Shown: positions 20,617 through 30,292 of the stretch, piece after piece | Layout: the number at the start of each line of letters is the position of its first letter | Numbering within the stretch: position 1 is the first letter of the stretch | Assembly (NCBI GenBank): GCA_947470185.1 | Contig: CANIRZ010000011.1 | Span: forward strand, 1 to 48,905 | Direction: 5' to 3' | DNA: 48,905 nt | Origin: Sphingomonadales bacterium | Lineage (GTDB): Bacteria; Pseudomonadota; Alphaproteobacteria; Sphingomonadales; Sphingomonadaceae | Notes under the pieces: model-generated | The model's input: only the letters and a program-made list of their open reading frames with translations | Databases searched by the model: none | What the model was told of the DNA's origin: nothing | Program-made: the position numbers and the translations under genes

Positions 20617-21842
20617 TAGGCACCAACCTTCCCGATGCCGAATGGCAGCATGCCGAAGGCTTGAAAAAGGTGTTGGCTGTACTGGGCGATGCCTATGGCG
20701 GTCCGCGATATGTGGGCGGCGCAGTGCGCGATACGTTGCTGGGATTGCCGGTCGCAGATGTTGATATTGCCACGGCTTTAGAGCCAATGGACGTCATCGA
20801 CAGGTTGGAAGCAGGCGGCATAAAGGCAATCCCCACCGGCATTGAACATGGCACCGTCACCGCAGCAATCGATGGCAAAAATTACGAAATAACCACCTTG
20901 CGCCGCGATGTTGCAACGGACGGACGCCGCGCGACCGTGGCCTTTGCCACAGACTGGCGTGAGGATGCGGCACGGCGTGATTTTACGATCAACGCCCTAT
21001 ATGCGGAGCCCAAAAGTGGAGAAATATTTGATTATTTCAATGGTTTAGAAGATTTGCAAGCGCGCAAGTTACGGTTCATTGGCAATGCAAATCAGAGGAT
21101 CGCCGAGGATTTTCTGCGCATATTGCGCTATTTCCGGTTCCTCGCCCGATATGGAAGCGGGCAGCTGGACGCCGACGCAATTGCAGCATGCGCACAAGGC
21201 GCGCACGGCCTGACCGCTTTGTCGCGTGAACGCATCGCGCAGGAACTTACCCGCATTTTAAGTTTAAGAGACCCTGTCCTATCCATTGAACTGATGATCA
21301 CGCACGGTATCTTTACACCGTTCCTGCCAGAACTTTCCGGCAACGCAGCCAATGATTTGCAGAGCCTCATTAAGCGCGAACAACAATTTGCACAGGTTGT
21401 CTCACTCCCCGCGCGGTTTCTTGCACTTCTGAACCGCGATGCTGTGGCTGTCGATAAAGTTGCGGCACGGTTGAAGCTGTCCAACAAACTGCGTGAAGGT
21501 CTCGTGCAGAGACTAACTGCGCCTCCCCCGCAACCTGACAATATCCGTGCCACTGCCTATCATGCTGACATCGGAACCGCGCGCGACGTGGTGATGCTGT
21601 TCGGCACAGATAGCGCTATTCCAGAATGTCTCGCGCAGTTGCAGCAATGGGAAATCCCAAGCTTAAATGTTAAAGGCGGGGACCTCATAAAATTGGGTCT
21701 GACAGCAGGGCCATTGGTCGCAAAAACGCTGCAAGCTATTGAAGCTGACTGGATTGATGAAGGCTTTCCCGACATCCAACGCCAAAATGAACTGGCGTCT
21801 CAGACGGTACATGCCGCCTTGTCAGAAACCAAAAACGCGTAA
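20613..21842 (+). CDS. cca: CCA tRNA nucleotidyltransferase
   Basis: A class II nucleotidyltransferase that adds or repairs the 3' CCA end of tRNAs. The start at 20613 (MIGTNLPDAEW) is chosen for the ATGA overlap with the Nudix gene; the result is 409 residues. Motifs: RYVGGAVRDTLLGL, the metal-binding VADVDIATAL (DxD), RRDFTINALYAE, and the base-selecting helix RIAEDFLRILRYFRFLARYG. No HD phosphohydrolase domain is visible, in line with short alphaproteobacterial enzymes. It converges with parC across 66 bases containing two alternative inverted repeats. Confidence 0.95.
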   Translation: MIGTNLPDAEWQHAEGLKKVLAVLGDAYGGPRYVGGAVRDTLLGLPVADVDIATALEPMDVIDRLEAGGIKAIPTGIEHGTVTAAIDGKNYEITTLRRDVATDGRRATVAFATDWREDAARRDFTINALYAEPKSGEIFDYFNGLEDLQARKLRFIGNANQRIAEDFLRILRYFRFLARYGSGQLDADAIAACAQGAHGLTALSRERIAQELTRILSLRDPVLSIELMITHGIFTPFLPELSGNAANDLQSLIKREQQFAQVVSLPARFLALLNRDAVAVDKVAARLKLSNKLREGLVQRLTAPPPQPDNIRATAYHADIGTARDVVMLFGTDSAIPECLAQLQQWEIPSLNVKGGDLIKLGLTAGPLVAKTLQAIEADWIDEGFPDIQRQNELASQTVHAALSETKNA

Positions 21843-21853
21843 GCATTTTGTCG

Positions 21854-21879
21854 CTTAAGGGCCGAGAACCTTAAGGCCC
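21854..21879. other. Inverted repeats between convergent cca and parC
   Basis: CTTAAGG at 21854-21860 pairs with CCTTAAG at 21869-21875. The overlapping GGGCC (21859-21863) pairs instead with GGCCC (21875-21879), giving two mutually exclusive stems. There is no T-run on either strand, so terminator function is only a possibility. Confidence 0.35.
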
Positions 21880-21908
21880 AGCCCCCTCACTGCGTTCAAT
21901 ATCAGATA

Positions 21909-24230
21909 TCAGTCGAATTGATTGTTTCTGGGAAAGCCCTGTGGAGGCAAACGGCCAGCGGCGCCGCGTGCAACGCGCCACAAGGACATATCATTCTCCG
22001 TCCGCATCCTCCCGCTATCGCCACCCATAGCCCAGCTAAGGCCTTCGCTCATGCGGAAGCAAATAGCATCGGCAAGACCGCCATCCTTGTAGCGTTGCAA
22101 AGTTACGCCCTGCCCTTTGGACATTTCGGGTATCTCAGTCATCGGGAAAACAACAAGTTTGCGGTTATCGCCCACCACCGCGACATATTGATCACGCAAT
22201 ACAGCCTCATCAGCGGTTTCCGACGGTGCAAGACGCACGACTTTCAATCGCGTGCCAGGCTTGAGTGTTACCACGCCACGTCCCTTGCGCGTCTCGGCCA
22301 CGACATCGCTCATCCGCGCAATAAAGCCCTTGCCCGTTGTCGCGGCCAGCAGCATGCGCCCGTCGGGCACAGCAGTGAAGACGGCGATAATGTCATTACC
22401 CGTCTCGATATCGATCATGGTGCTTACCGGTTCGCCAAAACCGCGTGCACCAGGAAGCTTATCCGCGCCCAAGGTGTAAAAACGGCCATTGGCCGTTGCG
22501 ATCAGTATCTTGTCCGTGGTCTGCGCGTGGAAAGCAAAGGCAGGGCCATCACCCTCCTTGAATTTAAAGTCGGCGCGTGCAGATAAGTCGGCGTGGCCCT
22601 TCATCGCCTTGATCCAGCCGCGCTTTGACATGATGACGGTCACAGGCTCGCGTTCAACAAAAGCCTCAAGCGAAATTTCGCGCGCTTGGCCAGCTTCTTC
22701 AAGGCTAGTACGGCGGCGGCCAAGCTCGGTTTCTTCGGCGTAGCTCTTGCGCAACGCGTCTAAGTCTTTTTTCAAACGCTTTTTCTGGAGCGCGGGGCTT
22801 TCAAGTAACTTCACCAGCCCTTCGCGCTCGGCCTGCAGCCCTTCAAGCTCGCGCCGAAGCTCCATTTCCTCAAGCCTGCGCAGCGACCGAAGCCGCATGT
22901 TGAGGATTGCCTCTGCCTGCCGGTCATTCAATTGGAACTCGGCCATCATAACAGGCTTTGGCTCATCTTCGGTCCGGATAATCTCGATGATGCGATCAAG
23001 ATTGAGATAGGCAATGATATAGCCTTGCAGCAGCTCAAGCCGGGAATCGATTTTTTCAAGCCGGTGCTGCGACTTGCGCACCAGCACTTCAATTTGGTGC
23101 TTCAACCAGCGGAGCAGCACTTCGCCCAAGCCCATGACCTTTGGCGTGCGGTCTGCGTCCAAAACGTTCATGTTCAAAGAAAAACGGGTTTCCAAATCCG
23201 TCAGGCGGAACAGAGCATTTTTGAGGTCTTCGGGGTCAACATTCCGGCTTTTTGGCACCAGCACGATGCGCACATGCTCGTCACTTTCGTCCCGAATATC
23301 GTCGAGAATAGGCAGCTTTTTATCGGCGATTAGTTGCGCAATCTGCTCGATCAATTTGCCTTTTTGGACCTGATAGGGAATTTCGGAGACGACAAGCTGC
23401 CATGAACCGCCGGTCAGCTTTTCGACGCCCGTTGGTTCCCAAGCGCCGTCCTGCCAGCCGTTCGAGAAACGGGCACGCACCCGCATCGCGCCGCGTCCGC
23501 TGGCATAAGCAGCGCTGATAACGGCGCGGCTATCAACCAGCACCCCGCCAGTTGCGAAGTCGGGCCCGCGCACAATATCCATCAGTTGTTCGTGGCTGGC
23601 TTGTGGCTCATCGATTAACAGCATCGCGGCATCAATGATTTCTGCTGCATTGTGCGACGGAATGCTTGTCGCCATACCCACTGCAATGCCGCTAGCTCCA
23701 TTGGCCAGCAAATTCGGGAACAGGCCCGGCATAACCTCTGGCTCTTCATCTTCGCCATTATAGGTCGGCCGAAAATCGGTCGCGTTTTCATCAAGCCCGT
23801 TCATGAGCTCAATAGCAGTGCGGGTTAGGCGCGCCTCTGTATATCGATAGGCAGCAGCATTATCACCATCGATATTACCGAAATTCCCCTGCCCATCGAC
23901 CAACGGATACCGCAACGAAAAAGTCTGCGCGAGGCGAACCATCGCGTCATATACCGACTGATCGCCATGCGGGTGATATTTACCAATCACATCACCGACA
24001 ACGCGCGCGCATTTTTTATAACCGCTTGCCGGGTCAAGTTTCAGAAGGCGCATGGCCCAAAGCAAACGCCGGTGAACAGGCTTAAGTCCGTCGCGCAAAT
24101 CGGGCAGCGAACGCGCCGTTATCGTCGACATAGCGTAGATTAAATACCGCTCAGAAAGCGCCGCATCGAAAGGCGCATCGACTATTGCATCAAACGGATC
24201 TTCTTCGGGAGCGTCAATTATTTCGGACAT
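21909..24230 (-). CDS. parC: DNA topoisomerase IV subunit A
   Basis: The breakage-rejoining subunit of topoisomerase IV, which separates daughter chromosomes. The 773 residues contain the winged-helix/tower part with [19 protein letters not shown], the quinolone region [17 protein letters not shown], and [12 protein letters not shown] with catalytic Tyr130. A coiled-coil segment ([20 protein letters not shown]) and a C-terminal beta-pinwheel follow, the latter ending near [20 protein letters not shown]. The C-terminal domain is short and lacks the GyrA-box, which favours ParC over GyrA. It is divergent from the TonB receptor. Gln91 occupies the place of E. coli ParC Ser80. Confidence 0.95.
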   Translation of the reverse strand: MSEIIDAPEEDPFDAIVDAPFDAALSERYLIYAMSTITARSLPDLRDGLKPVHRRLLWAMRLLKLDPASGYKKCARVVGDVIGKYHPHGDQSVYDAMVRLAQTFSLRYPLVDGQGNFGNIDGDNAAAYRYTEARLTRTAIELMNGLDENATDFRPTYNGEDEEPEVMPGLFPNLLANGASGIAVGMATSIPSHNAAEIIDAAMLLIDEPQASHEQLMDIVRGPDFATGGVLVDSRAVISAAYASGRGAMRVRARFSNGWQDGAWEPTGVEKLTGGSWQLVVSEIPYQVQKGKLIEQIAQLIADKKLPILDDIRDESDEHVRIVLVPKSRNVDPEDLKNALFRLTDLETRFSLNMNVLDADRTPKVMGLGEVLLRWLKHQIEVLVRKSQHRLEKIDSRLELLQGYIIAYLNLDRIIEIIRTEDEPKPVMMAEFQLNDRQAEAILNMRLRSLRRLEEMELRRELEGLQAEREGLVKLLESPALQKKRLKKDLDALRKSYAEETELGRRRTSLEEAGQAREISLEAFVEREPVTVIMSKRGWIKAMKGHADLSARADFKFKEGDGPAFAFHAQTTDKILIATANGRFYTLGADKLPGARGFGEPVSTMIDIETGNDIIAVFTAVPDGRMLLAATTGKGFIARMSDVVAETRKGRGVVTLKPGTRLKVVRLAPSETADEAVLRDQYVAVVGDNRKLVVFPMTEIPEMSKGQGVTLQRYKDGGLADAICFRMSEGLSWAMGGDSGRMRTENDMSLWRVARGAAGRLPPQGFPRNNQFD

Positions 24231-24302
24231 ATTAGTCCCGATAGCGAGCCATTCTGCTGTCGCAAAGCAGCGATTTCAGCAATCCACAGCTAAATGTAAT
24301 TT

Positions 24303-24318
24303 TTCGAATATATTCGAA
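24303..24318. promoter_or_regulatory. Perfect 16-base palindrome upstream of TonB receptor
   Basis: TTCGAATATATTCGAA is a perfect palindrome lying 72 bases before parC's start on one side and about 133 bases before the receptor start on the other. It has the size and symmetry of a homodimer operator. The regulator is not known, and either neighbour could be the target. Confidence 0.45.
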
Positions 24319-24425
24319 TGTATGGGCGTTGCCGCAAAGCCACACATCCATGGCAAAATATTTCAATATTAAGACTTTACTGGAACTTATCGCGTCAAAG
24401 TGCCAGATTCACGCCAGCATACGAA

Positions 24426-24439
24426 ATTTACGTGTAAAT
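24426..24439. promoter_or_regulatory. Inverted repeat just upstream of TonB receptor ribosome binding site
   Basis: ATTTAC and GTAAAT flank a two-base centre (GT). The repeat ends one base before the GAGG ribosome binding site of the receptor gene. It could be an operator or a small hairpin over the leader. Confidence 0.35.
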
Positions 24440-24451
24440 CGAGGAAATAAA

Positions 24452-27064
24452 ATGAAGAACCTTAAGCTCATTTCAGCACTAGCGGTGACAGTTTCGTCCA
24501 CTGCTCTCTTTGTAGCTGCCGCAAACCCAGCCTTTGCTCAAGACAGCGCACCGCAAAGTTCGGCCGTTGAAGAAGCAACTGGTGCAGACGCCATTATCGT
24601 CACCGGCACGCGCCGTACCGACCGTACCGTGGCGGACAGCACAGTTCCTGTTGACGTCATTTCGGCGGAAGCTTTGTTAAACAGCGGCCAAACCGAAACA
24701 AACAAATTGCTGAACCAACTCGTCCCTTCATTCAACTTCCCGCAGCCGTCGCTCACTGATGGAACGGACTCTCTGCGTCCAGCAACACTGCGCGGCCTTG
24801 CGCCCGATCAGGTTCTGGTGCTGATTAACGGTAAGCGCCGTCACCAGTCGGCGCTCGTGAACTTGAACGGTTCTGTTGGCCGTGGGTCTACCGCAGTCGA
24901 TCTCAACACAATTCCGCCATTGGCCATTGAACGCATCGAAGTGCTGCGTGATGGTGCAGCTTCGCAATATGGTTCCGATGCTATTGCTGGCGTCATCAAC
25001 GTGCAGTTGAAAAAAGGCATGGGCGGCCGCGCGCAGGCGACGTTTGGCAAATATATCACTAAGATGGAAGATGTTGGTCAAGTTGGCTCCGTGTCGTTGA
25101 CGACTGGATTGTCTGACAACCCAACCATTTCCTACACGGGCGAAGACCGCAAACGGAACGACGGTGACACATATACATTCGCGTCGAACTTTGGCCTGCC
25201 ATTGGGTGAAAGCGGCTATGTGAACCTTACAGCCGAATATAAAGACCGTTCGCCCACCAACCGTTCCGGTCCAGATATCCGCCGCAACTACTTCGCTGCT
25301 GGCGATCCACGCGAAGCAACCTTTAACCGTTATGCCCACCGTTATGGTGATGGTGTATCAAAAGACCTGAACTTCTTCGTGAACGCAGGTTATGAGTTTT
25401 CCGATACTGCCGAATTCTATACATTCGGCAGCTATGGCGTCCGCGATGGTAATGGCGCAGGTTTCTACCGCCGCTCGTCCGACGTACGTAACCGCGATTG
25501 GGCAGCTTCGACCACCACATTCGTTCCAATCTATGCCGACGGCTTCTTGCCGTTGATCGCCAGTAACATTGTCGATATTTCTGCTGCGGCGGGCCTTCGT
25601 GGTGCCACAGGCGGATGGGACTATGACCTCTCGGCTGTCTACGGATCGAACCGTTTGGATTACACCATTGAAAACACGGTCAATACGTCGCTCGGCGGCG
25701 TAGCAAGCGCCCGCCGGTTCGATTCCGGCGGACTTCGGTCCGGCCAGACATCGATTAACCTCGATATGCGCCGTGATTTGGACATCGGCATCGGTAAGAG
25801 TGTTTCTTTTGCTTTTGGTGGCGAATACCGTAACGAAAACTACAAGATCGTTGCTGGCGAACTACAAAGCTACGTCAATGGACCATTTTCAGCAGCGCCA
25901 TTCAACGCTGCTGGTGGCGCCCAGGTGTTTCCCGGTTTCCGTCCGGCCAACGAAACCGACGTATCGCGTAACAGCTTTGCTGGTTATGCCGAACTAGACG
26001 CTGATCTCACTGACCAATTGACGCTTCAATTGGCTGGCCGTTATGAACATTTTAGCGACTTTGGCGACACCATCAACGGTAAAGCAGCTGCGCGTTTTGA
26101 AGTGATTGATGGCGTTGCCTTGCGTGGTTCGGTTTCAACCGGCTTCCGCGCGCCGAGCCTTGCGCAACAATCCTTTGCAGCTACCTCCACCAACAATGTC
26201 GGCGGGGTCTTGATTGAAATCGGAACATTCCCTGTTTCATCGCCAGTTGCTATCGCTTTGGGTGCACAGCCTCTCAAGCCAGAGAAATCTATCAATCTGG
26301 GCGCAGGTGTTACTTTTACGCCATTTAGCCGACTGAGCATCACTGCGGATTATTACAATATCAAAATTAACGACCGTATTACGCTAACTGAAAACCTTCA
26401 GGGTACAGACGTTCTGGCGTTACTGACCACAGCAGGCGTCACTGGCGTTAGCTCGGCACGCTTCTTCATTAATGGTATCGATACGAAGACCTCGGGTCTC
26501 GATATTGTCGCAAGCTACCGCGTACCCGAATTCGGTCTCGGCCAATTCCGGGTGAGCGTGGGTTATAATCTGAACGATACAAAAATCTCGGATCGCCGAG
26601 TATTTTCTGGCTTCACCGCACAGCGCCTATTCGCACGCCAGGAGAGCTTCCGTCTCACAGAGGGCCAACCCAAGAACAAGCTCAATGTTGGCCTTGATTG
26701 GGATTATAACAATGTTGGCATGACTTTGCGCACCAACCGTTATGGTGAAGTGTTCCTGCCAAGCGGCTTCTCAACGTCGGCAAACAACAACAATATCGCG
26801 CTTGCGCCCGGTAGTGTTCCAGGTGACATCTTCTTGTCGCCAAAATGGGTTACAGATCTTGAGTTCCGCTTTAAGCCTGTGGAGTCTGTTTCAATAGCAT
26901 TTGGTGCAAATAACCTGCTCGATACCTATCCCGATCGCCTGCCATTTGGCACCGTGGATGGCGTGAACTATGGCTTTAACAATTCGTTCCTGCCGTACAG
27001 CTCGCAATCGCCATTCGGTTTCAGCGGACGTTTTCTTTATGGTCGTGTGTCGATCGATTTTTGA
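24452..27064 (+). CDS. TonB-dependent receptor
   Basis: An outer-membrane beta-barrel transporter energised by TonB. The start at 24452 is preceded by GAGG with 7-base spacing and gives a clean signal peptide, with likely cleavage after NPAFA; the protein has 870 residues. The mature end carries GADAIIVTGTRRTDRTVAD, which resembles the TonB box and plug start. The plug domain runs through LRGLAPDQVLVLINGKRRHQ and IERIEVLRDGAASQYGSDAI. A long barrel follows and ends in the aromatic terminal strand FLYGRVSIDF. The substrate cannot be inferred: no siderophore, vitamin or sugar utilisation genes adjoin it. It is a single-gene unit with two inverted repeats upstream and a strong terminator after it. 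Confidence 0.92.
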   Translation: MKNLKLISALAVTVSSTALFVAAANPAFAQDSAPQSSAVEEATGADAIIVTGTRRTDRTVADSTVPVDVISAEALLNSGQTETNKLLNQLVPSFNFPQPSLTDGTDSLRPATLRGLAPDQVLVLINGKRRHQSALVNLNGSVGRGSTAVDLNTIPPLAIERIEVLRDGAASQYGSDAIAGVINVQLKKGMGGRAQATFGKYITKMEDVGQVGSVSLTTGLSDNPTISYTGEDRKRNDGDTYTFASNFGLPLGESGYVNLTAEYKDRSPTNRSGPDIRRNYFAAGDPREATFNRYAHRYGDGVSKDLNFFVNAGYEFSDTAEFYTFGSYGVRDGNGAGFYRRSSDVRNRDWAASTTTFVPIYADGFLPLIASNIVDISAAAGLRGATGGWDYDLSAVYGSNRLDYTIENTVNTSLGGVASARRFDSGGLRSGQTSINLDMRRDLDIGIGKSVSFAFGGEYRNENYKIVAGELQSYVNGPFSAAPFNAAGGAQVFPGFRPANETDVSRNSFAGYAELDADLTDQLTLQLAGRYEHFSDFGDTINGKAAARFEVIDGVALRGSVSTGFRAPSLAQQSFAATSTNNVGGVLIEIGTFPVSSPVAIALGAQPLKPEKSINLGAGVTFTPFSRLSITADYYNIKINDRITLTENLQGTDVLALLTTAGVTGVSSARFFINGIDTKTSGLDIVASYRVPEFGLGQFRVSVGYNLNDTKISDRRVFSGFTAQRLFARQESFRLTEGQPKNKLNVGLDWDYNNVGMTLRTNRYGEVFLPSGFSTSANNNNIALAPGSVPGDIFLSPKWVTDLEFRFKPVESVSIAFGANNLLDTYPDRLPFGTVDGVNYGFNNSFLPYSSQSPFGFSGRFLYGRVSIDF

Positions 27065-27084
27065 ACCCTTAAGAACTTCAACAG

Positions 27085-27120
27085 GAAGGGCGCGGCGTAA
27101 AACCCGCGCCCTTCTTTTTT
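27085..27120 (+). terminator. Rho-independent terminator after TonB receptor
   Basis: An 11-base-pair perfect stem, GAAGGGCGCGG at 27085-27095 with CCGCGCCCTTC at 27104-27114, closes an 8-base loop and is followed by six T residues. It lies 21 bases after the receptor stop and isolates that gene from purB. Confidence 0.95.
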
Positions 27121-27195
27121 GCCACGCGTTTTGACGCCCAACGGTGCGCCTGCTAACGGGACCACGACTCCCGAACCAAGCAGAAAGCGTTTCTT

Positions 27196-28506
27196 ATGAT
27201 TCCACGTTATTCCCGCCCCGACATGGTCAAGATTTGGGAGCCGGAAAACCGTTTCCGCATCTGGTTTGAAATTGAAGCGCATGCAACGGATGCACTCGCC
27301 GAACGCGGCGTTGTGCCTGCTTCTGCGGCGCAGGCGTTGTGGACATGGTGGAATACCAACCCAACGATCGATGTTGCGGCAATTGACGCTATTGAGGCTG
27401 TGACCAAGCATGATGTAATCGCGTTTCTGACATGGGTCGCAGAACAAGTAGGCGACGAAGCGCGCTTCATGCATCAGGGCATGACATCCTCCGACGTTTT
27501 GGACACCTGCCTTGCTGTTCAGTTGACCCAAGCAACGGACATGTTGCTTGGGGACATGGATGCGCTGCTGGCCGCTATAAAGACCCGTGCAATGGAGCAT
27601 AAATTCACGCCAACCATCGGCCGCAGCCATGGCATTCACGCAGAGCCTGTGACCTTTGGCATGAAACTGGCGCAAGCTTATGCCGAATTTGCCCGCGGTC
27701 GCGAACGTCTGGTCGCAGCCCGAGCCGAGATTGCGACCTGCGCAATTTCAGGCGCAGTCGGCACCTTCGCCAATATAGATCCTGAAGTTGAGGCACATGT
27801 TGCAGCCAAGCTTGGCCTTGCGGTGGAGCCCGTCTCGACTCAGGTCATTCCGCGCGACCGCCATGCGATGTATTTTGCGACGCTTGGTGTCATCGCATCG
27901 TCGATTGAACGCCTTGCGACCGAGGTGCGCCATTTGCAGCGCACCGAAGTGCTGGAGGCGGAGGAATATTTCTCGCCCGGTCAAAAGGGCAGCTCGGCCA
28001 TGCCACATAAGCGCAACCCAGTGCTGACCGAAAATCTCACGGGTCTGGCGCGCATGGTCCGTGGCTATGTTACGCCAGCGCTCGAAAATGTCGCATTGTG
28101 GCATGAACGCGATATCAGCCATTCCAGCGTCGAACGTTATATCGGTCCTGATGCGACCATTACCCTCGATTTCGCGCTTGGACGTCTGACCGGCGTCATC
28201 GACAAGCTGCTCATCTACCCAGAGCGTATGCAGAAGAATCTGGATCGCATGGGTGGACTTGTCCATTCGCAGCGCGTGCTTTTGGCGCTGACTCAAGCCG
28301 GCATCAGCCGTGAGGACAGCTACCGTATCGTTCAGCGCAATGCGATGAAGGTGTGGGAATCTGACGGCGCAGAATCGCTGATGGAACTGCTTAAGGCTGA
28401 CCCTGATGTCGCGGCCAAAATGACAGCGTCGGAAATCGAGGACCGGTTCAATCTCGACTATCACTTCAAGCATATCGATACGATTTTCGACCGCGTATTT
28501 AGCTGA
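27196..28506 (+). CDS. purB: Adenylosuccinate lyase
   Basis: Acts twice in purine synthesis: it releases fumarate from SAICAR and from adenylosuccinate. In 436 residues it has the fumarase/aspartase superfamily signature SSAMPHKRNPVLTENLTG, the segment GMTSSDVLDTCLAVQL, and TIGRSHGIHAEPVTFGMKLA with the catalytic-side His. Length and N-terminus (MIPRYSRPDMVKIWEPENRF) match the Bacillus-like short PurB form common in alphaproteobacteria. The ribosome binding site is weak. It stands alone between the receptor terminator and the lapA-pyrF group. Confidence 0.97.
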   Translation: MIPRYSRPDMVKIWEPENRFRIWFEIEAHATDALAERGVVPASAAQALWTWWNTNPTIDVAAIDAIEAVTKHDVIAFLTWVAEQVGDEARFMHQGMTSSDVLDTCLAVQLTQATDMLLGDMDALLAAIKTRAMEHKFTPTIGRSHGIHAEPVTFGMKLAQAYAEFARGRERLVAARAEIATCAISGAVGTFANIDPEVEAHVAAKLGLAVEPVSTQVIPRDRHAMYFATLGVIASSIERLATEVRHLQRTEVLEAEEYFSPGQKGSSAMPHKRNPVLTENLTGLARMVRGYVTPALENVALWHERDISHSSVERYIGPDATITLDFALGRLTGVIDKLLIYPERMQKNLDRMGGLVHSQRVLLALTQAGISREDSYRIVQRNAMKVWESDGAESLMELLKADPDVAAKMTASEIEDRFNLDYHFKHIDTIFDRVFS

Positions 28507-28608
28507 TTTTGCTGCGGCATTTCGTCATGCTTTCATGGATTACACACTAACCCCTACCCAAAGGGGGAAAGTTTCCATAAGATGAAAGTGAAAAGGAGAG
28601 GCCGCGCG

Positions 28609-28914
28609 ATGCGATTTCTAAAAACGCTGCTTTGGGTGACGGTTATCGTTGGACTAGTTGTTTTTGCGACCAACAATTGGCAGCCCGTATCGCTCCGCTT
28701 GTGGGGCGGGCTTCGCCTTGACACCAAATTACCGGCCTTGGTGTTGGCGGCTTTTCTGCTTGGCTTTTTACCGGTCTACATTCTTCATCTTACGCAGGTC
28801 TGGCGGATGAAGCGGCGCATTCTTGTACTTGAAGGCAATCAGCGGAGCATTTCTGCTCCCCTGCCACCGCCTGTATCCACGCATCCAACGTACAAAGCCG
28901 GGGACCAGATATGA
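28609..28914 (+). CDS. lapA: LapA/DUF1049 family two-helix membrane protein
   Basis: A small inner-membrane protein of the LapA (YciS, DUF1049) type, which in E. coli helps regulate lipopolysaccharide assembly. Two hydrophobic segments are visible, TLLWVTVIVGLVVFATNNW and LPALVLAAFLLGFLPVYILH, followed by a basic cytoplasmic stretch (WRMKRRILVLEG) and a Pro-rich end. The start at 28609 is preferred over an in-frame ATG at 28582 because AGGAG lies about 10 bases before it; this gives 101 residues. Its stop overlaps the pyrF start as ATGA. Function beyond the family is not shown by the sequence. Confidence 0.8.
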   Translation: MRFLKTLLWVTVIVGLVVFATNNWQPVSLRLWGGLRLDTKLPALVLAAFLLGFLPVYILHLTQVWRMKRRILVLEGNQRSISAPLPPPVSTHPTYKAGDQI

Positions 28915-29585
28915 CCAACCCGATCTTCGTAGCCATCGACACACCCTATCTGGACGACGCTTTGGAACTCACGCGCCGAATCAAAGGACAAGTGGGCGGC
29001 ATAAAGCTTGGCCTAGAATTTTTTTGCGCGAACGGGCATCACGGCGTGCATGAGGTGCAGAAATTGGGCCTGCCCATTTTCCTCGACCTGAAATTGCACG
29101 ATATTCCCAATACCGTCGCAAAGGCCATGCAGGCGATCAATACGCTTGAGCCTGCAATCGTTACCATTCATGCCGCGGGTGGCCGTGCGATGATGGAGGA
29201 TGCCAAAGCTGCTGCAGGCTTGCATACCAAAGTGGTTGCAGTGACCGTACTGACCAGCCTTGACGATCATGACCTTAATCGCATTGGGGTATCCGATAAC
29301 CCCGAGCTTCAGGTGGCCCGGCTTGCGGCGCTTGCGCAAGAAGCAGGCCTTGATGGCATCGTGTGTTCCGGTCATGAGGTAAAGGCCGCTAAAAAAGCAT
29401 GGAAGGACGGTTTCTTCGTCGTTCCCGGCCTGCGCCCCGCTGGCGGAAGTGCCGAAGATCAGAAACGCACTGTGACGCCTAGGCAGGCCCGTGACGACGG
29501 GGCAAGCGTCTTGGTCATCGGGAGACCTATCACCAAGGCAGATAGCCCTGACGAGGCTGCACGGGCGATTATGGGCACCTTATAG
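28911..29585 (+). CDS. pyrF: Orotidine 5'-phosphate decarboxylase
   Basis: The last step of UMP synthesis. The 224-residue TIM-barrel protein shows the active-site charge network: Asp10 in FVAIDTPY, Lys32 in GGIKLGLEF, and Asp59, Lys61 and Asp64 in FLDLKLHDIPNTV. The phosphate-binding end is VVPGLRPAGG and later VIGRPITKA. It is coupled to lapA by ATGA and followed by trpF after 65 bases on the same strand, so pyrimidine and tryptophan genes may share transcription. Confidence 0.96.
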   Translation: MTNPIFVAIDTPYLDDALELTRRIKGQVGGIKLGLEFFCANGHHGVHEVQKLGLPIFLDLKLHDIPNTVAKAMQAINTLEPAIVTIHAAGGRAMMEDAKAAAGLHTKVVAVTVLTSLDDHDLNRIGVSDNPELQVARLAALAQEAGLDGIVCSGHEVKAAKKAWKDGFFVVPGLRPAGGSAEDQKRTVTPRQARDDGASVLVIGRPITKADSPDEAARAIMGTL

Positions 29586-29650
29586 CAGCTACGGCTCCTT
29601 CATCCAAGTTCAGCATGACGGGAGTGAAATGGTCGGCTATTGGGCCCAAT

Positions 29651-30292
29651 ATGAACACACAAATCAAAATTTGCGGCCTCAAAGACGAAGTGACGGTGGA
29701 TGCCGCCGCCAAAGCGGGCGCTACCCATATTGGCCTCAATCTATATGAAAAAAGTCCGCGTTATGTCCCAATGGAAAAAGCTGCCGCTCTTCGAATGCGC
29801 GCGCCAGCCTCGCTAAAAGTTGTTCTATTGCTGGTGAACGCGGAGCCCGGTCTCACCGCCAAAGCGATTGAGGTCGTAAAGCCCGATATAGTGCAATTTC
29901 ACGGCTCGGAAACCGCTATATGGCTCCGTACCCTGAAAAGCACCGTAGACATCGAAATTTGGAAAGCCTTTGGTGTTCAGAACGCGGCATCGCTCAAAAA
30001 TGCAGACGAATATGTCGATGCGGCAGACCTCATCTTGTTTGATGCGCCCGCACAGGCATTACCCGGCGGCACAGGCATGCGCTTTGATTGGTCCTTGCTC
30101 ACAGAACACAAGCATAAGCTTCCATGGGGCCTTGCTGGCGGCCTGACCCCCGACAACGTCAAGGAAGCTTTGCGCCAAACACGCGCGCAACTGGTGGACA
30201 CATCGTCGGGCGTGGAATCCGCGCCGGGCATCAAGGATGTGGACAAGATTGCGGCCTTCTGCCAAGCGGTGCGGGACTATGACAATCACTGA
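29651..30292 (+). CDS. trpF: Phosphoribosylanthranilate isomerase
   Basis: Converts phosphoribosylanthranilate to CdRP in tryptophan synthesis. The start at 29651 ([12 protein letters not shown]) is chosen because the family begins with this strand; it carries the catalytic Cys8. An earlier in-frame ATG at 29615 would add 12 non-conserved residues, and no strong ribosome binding site favours either. Other motifs are [10 protein letters not shown], the catalytic Asp region [21 protein letters not shown], and the phosphate loop [10 protein letters not shown]. It gives 213 residues. The end overlaps trpB by 14 bases. Confidence 0.94.
   Translation: MNTQIKICGLKDEVTVDAAAKAGATHIGLNLYEKSPRYVPMEKAAALRMRAPASLKVVLLLVNAEPGLTAKAIEVVKPDIVQFHGSETAIWLRTLKSTVDIEIWKAFGVQNAASLKNADEYVDAADLILFDAPAQALPGGTGMRFDWSLLTEHKHKLPWGLAGGLTPDNVKEALRQTRAQLVDTSSGVESAPGIKDVDKIAAFCQAVRDYDNH

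Noticed and set aside
27748-28473. 241-codon minus-strand frame opposite purB
   Set aside because: Antisense shadow of purB; no motif.
29600-29630. Possible palindromic-repeat remnant (CAGCATGACGGGA) between pyrF and trpF
   Set aside because: Only one half is present and no matching arm was found.
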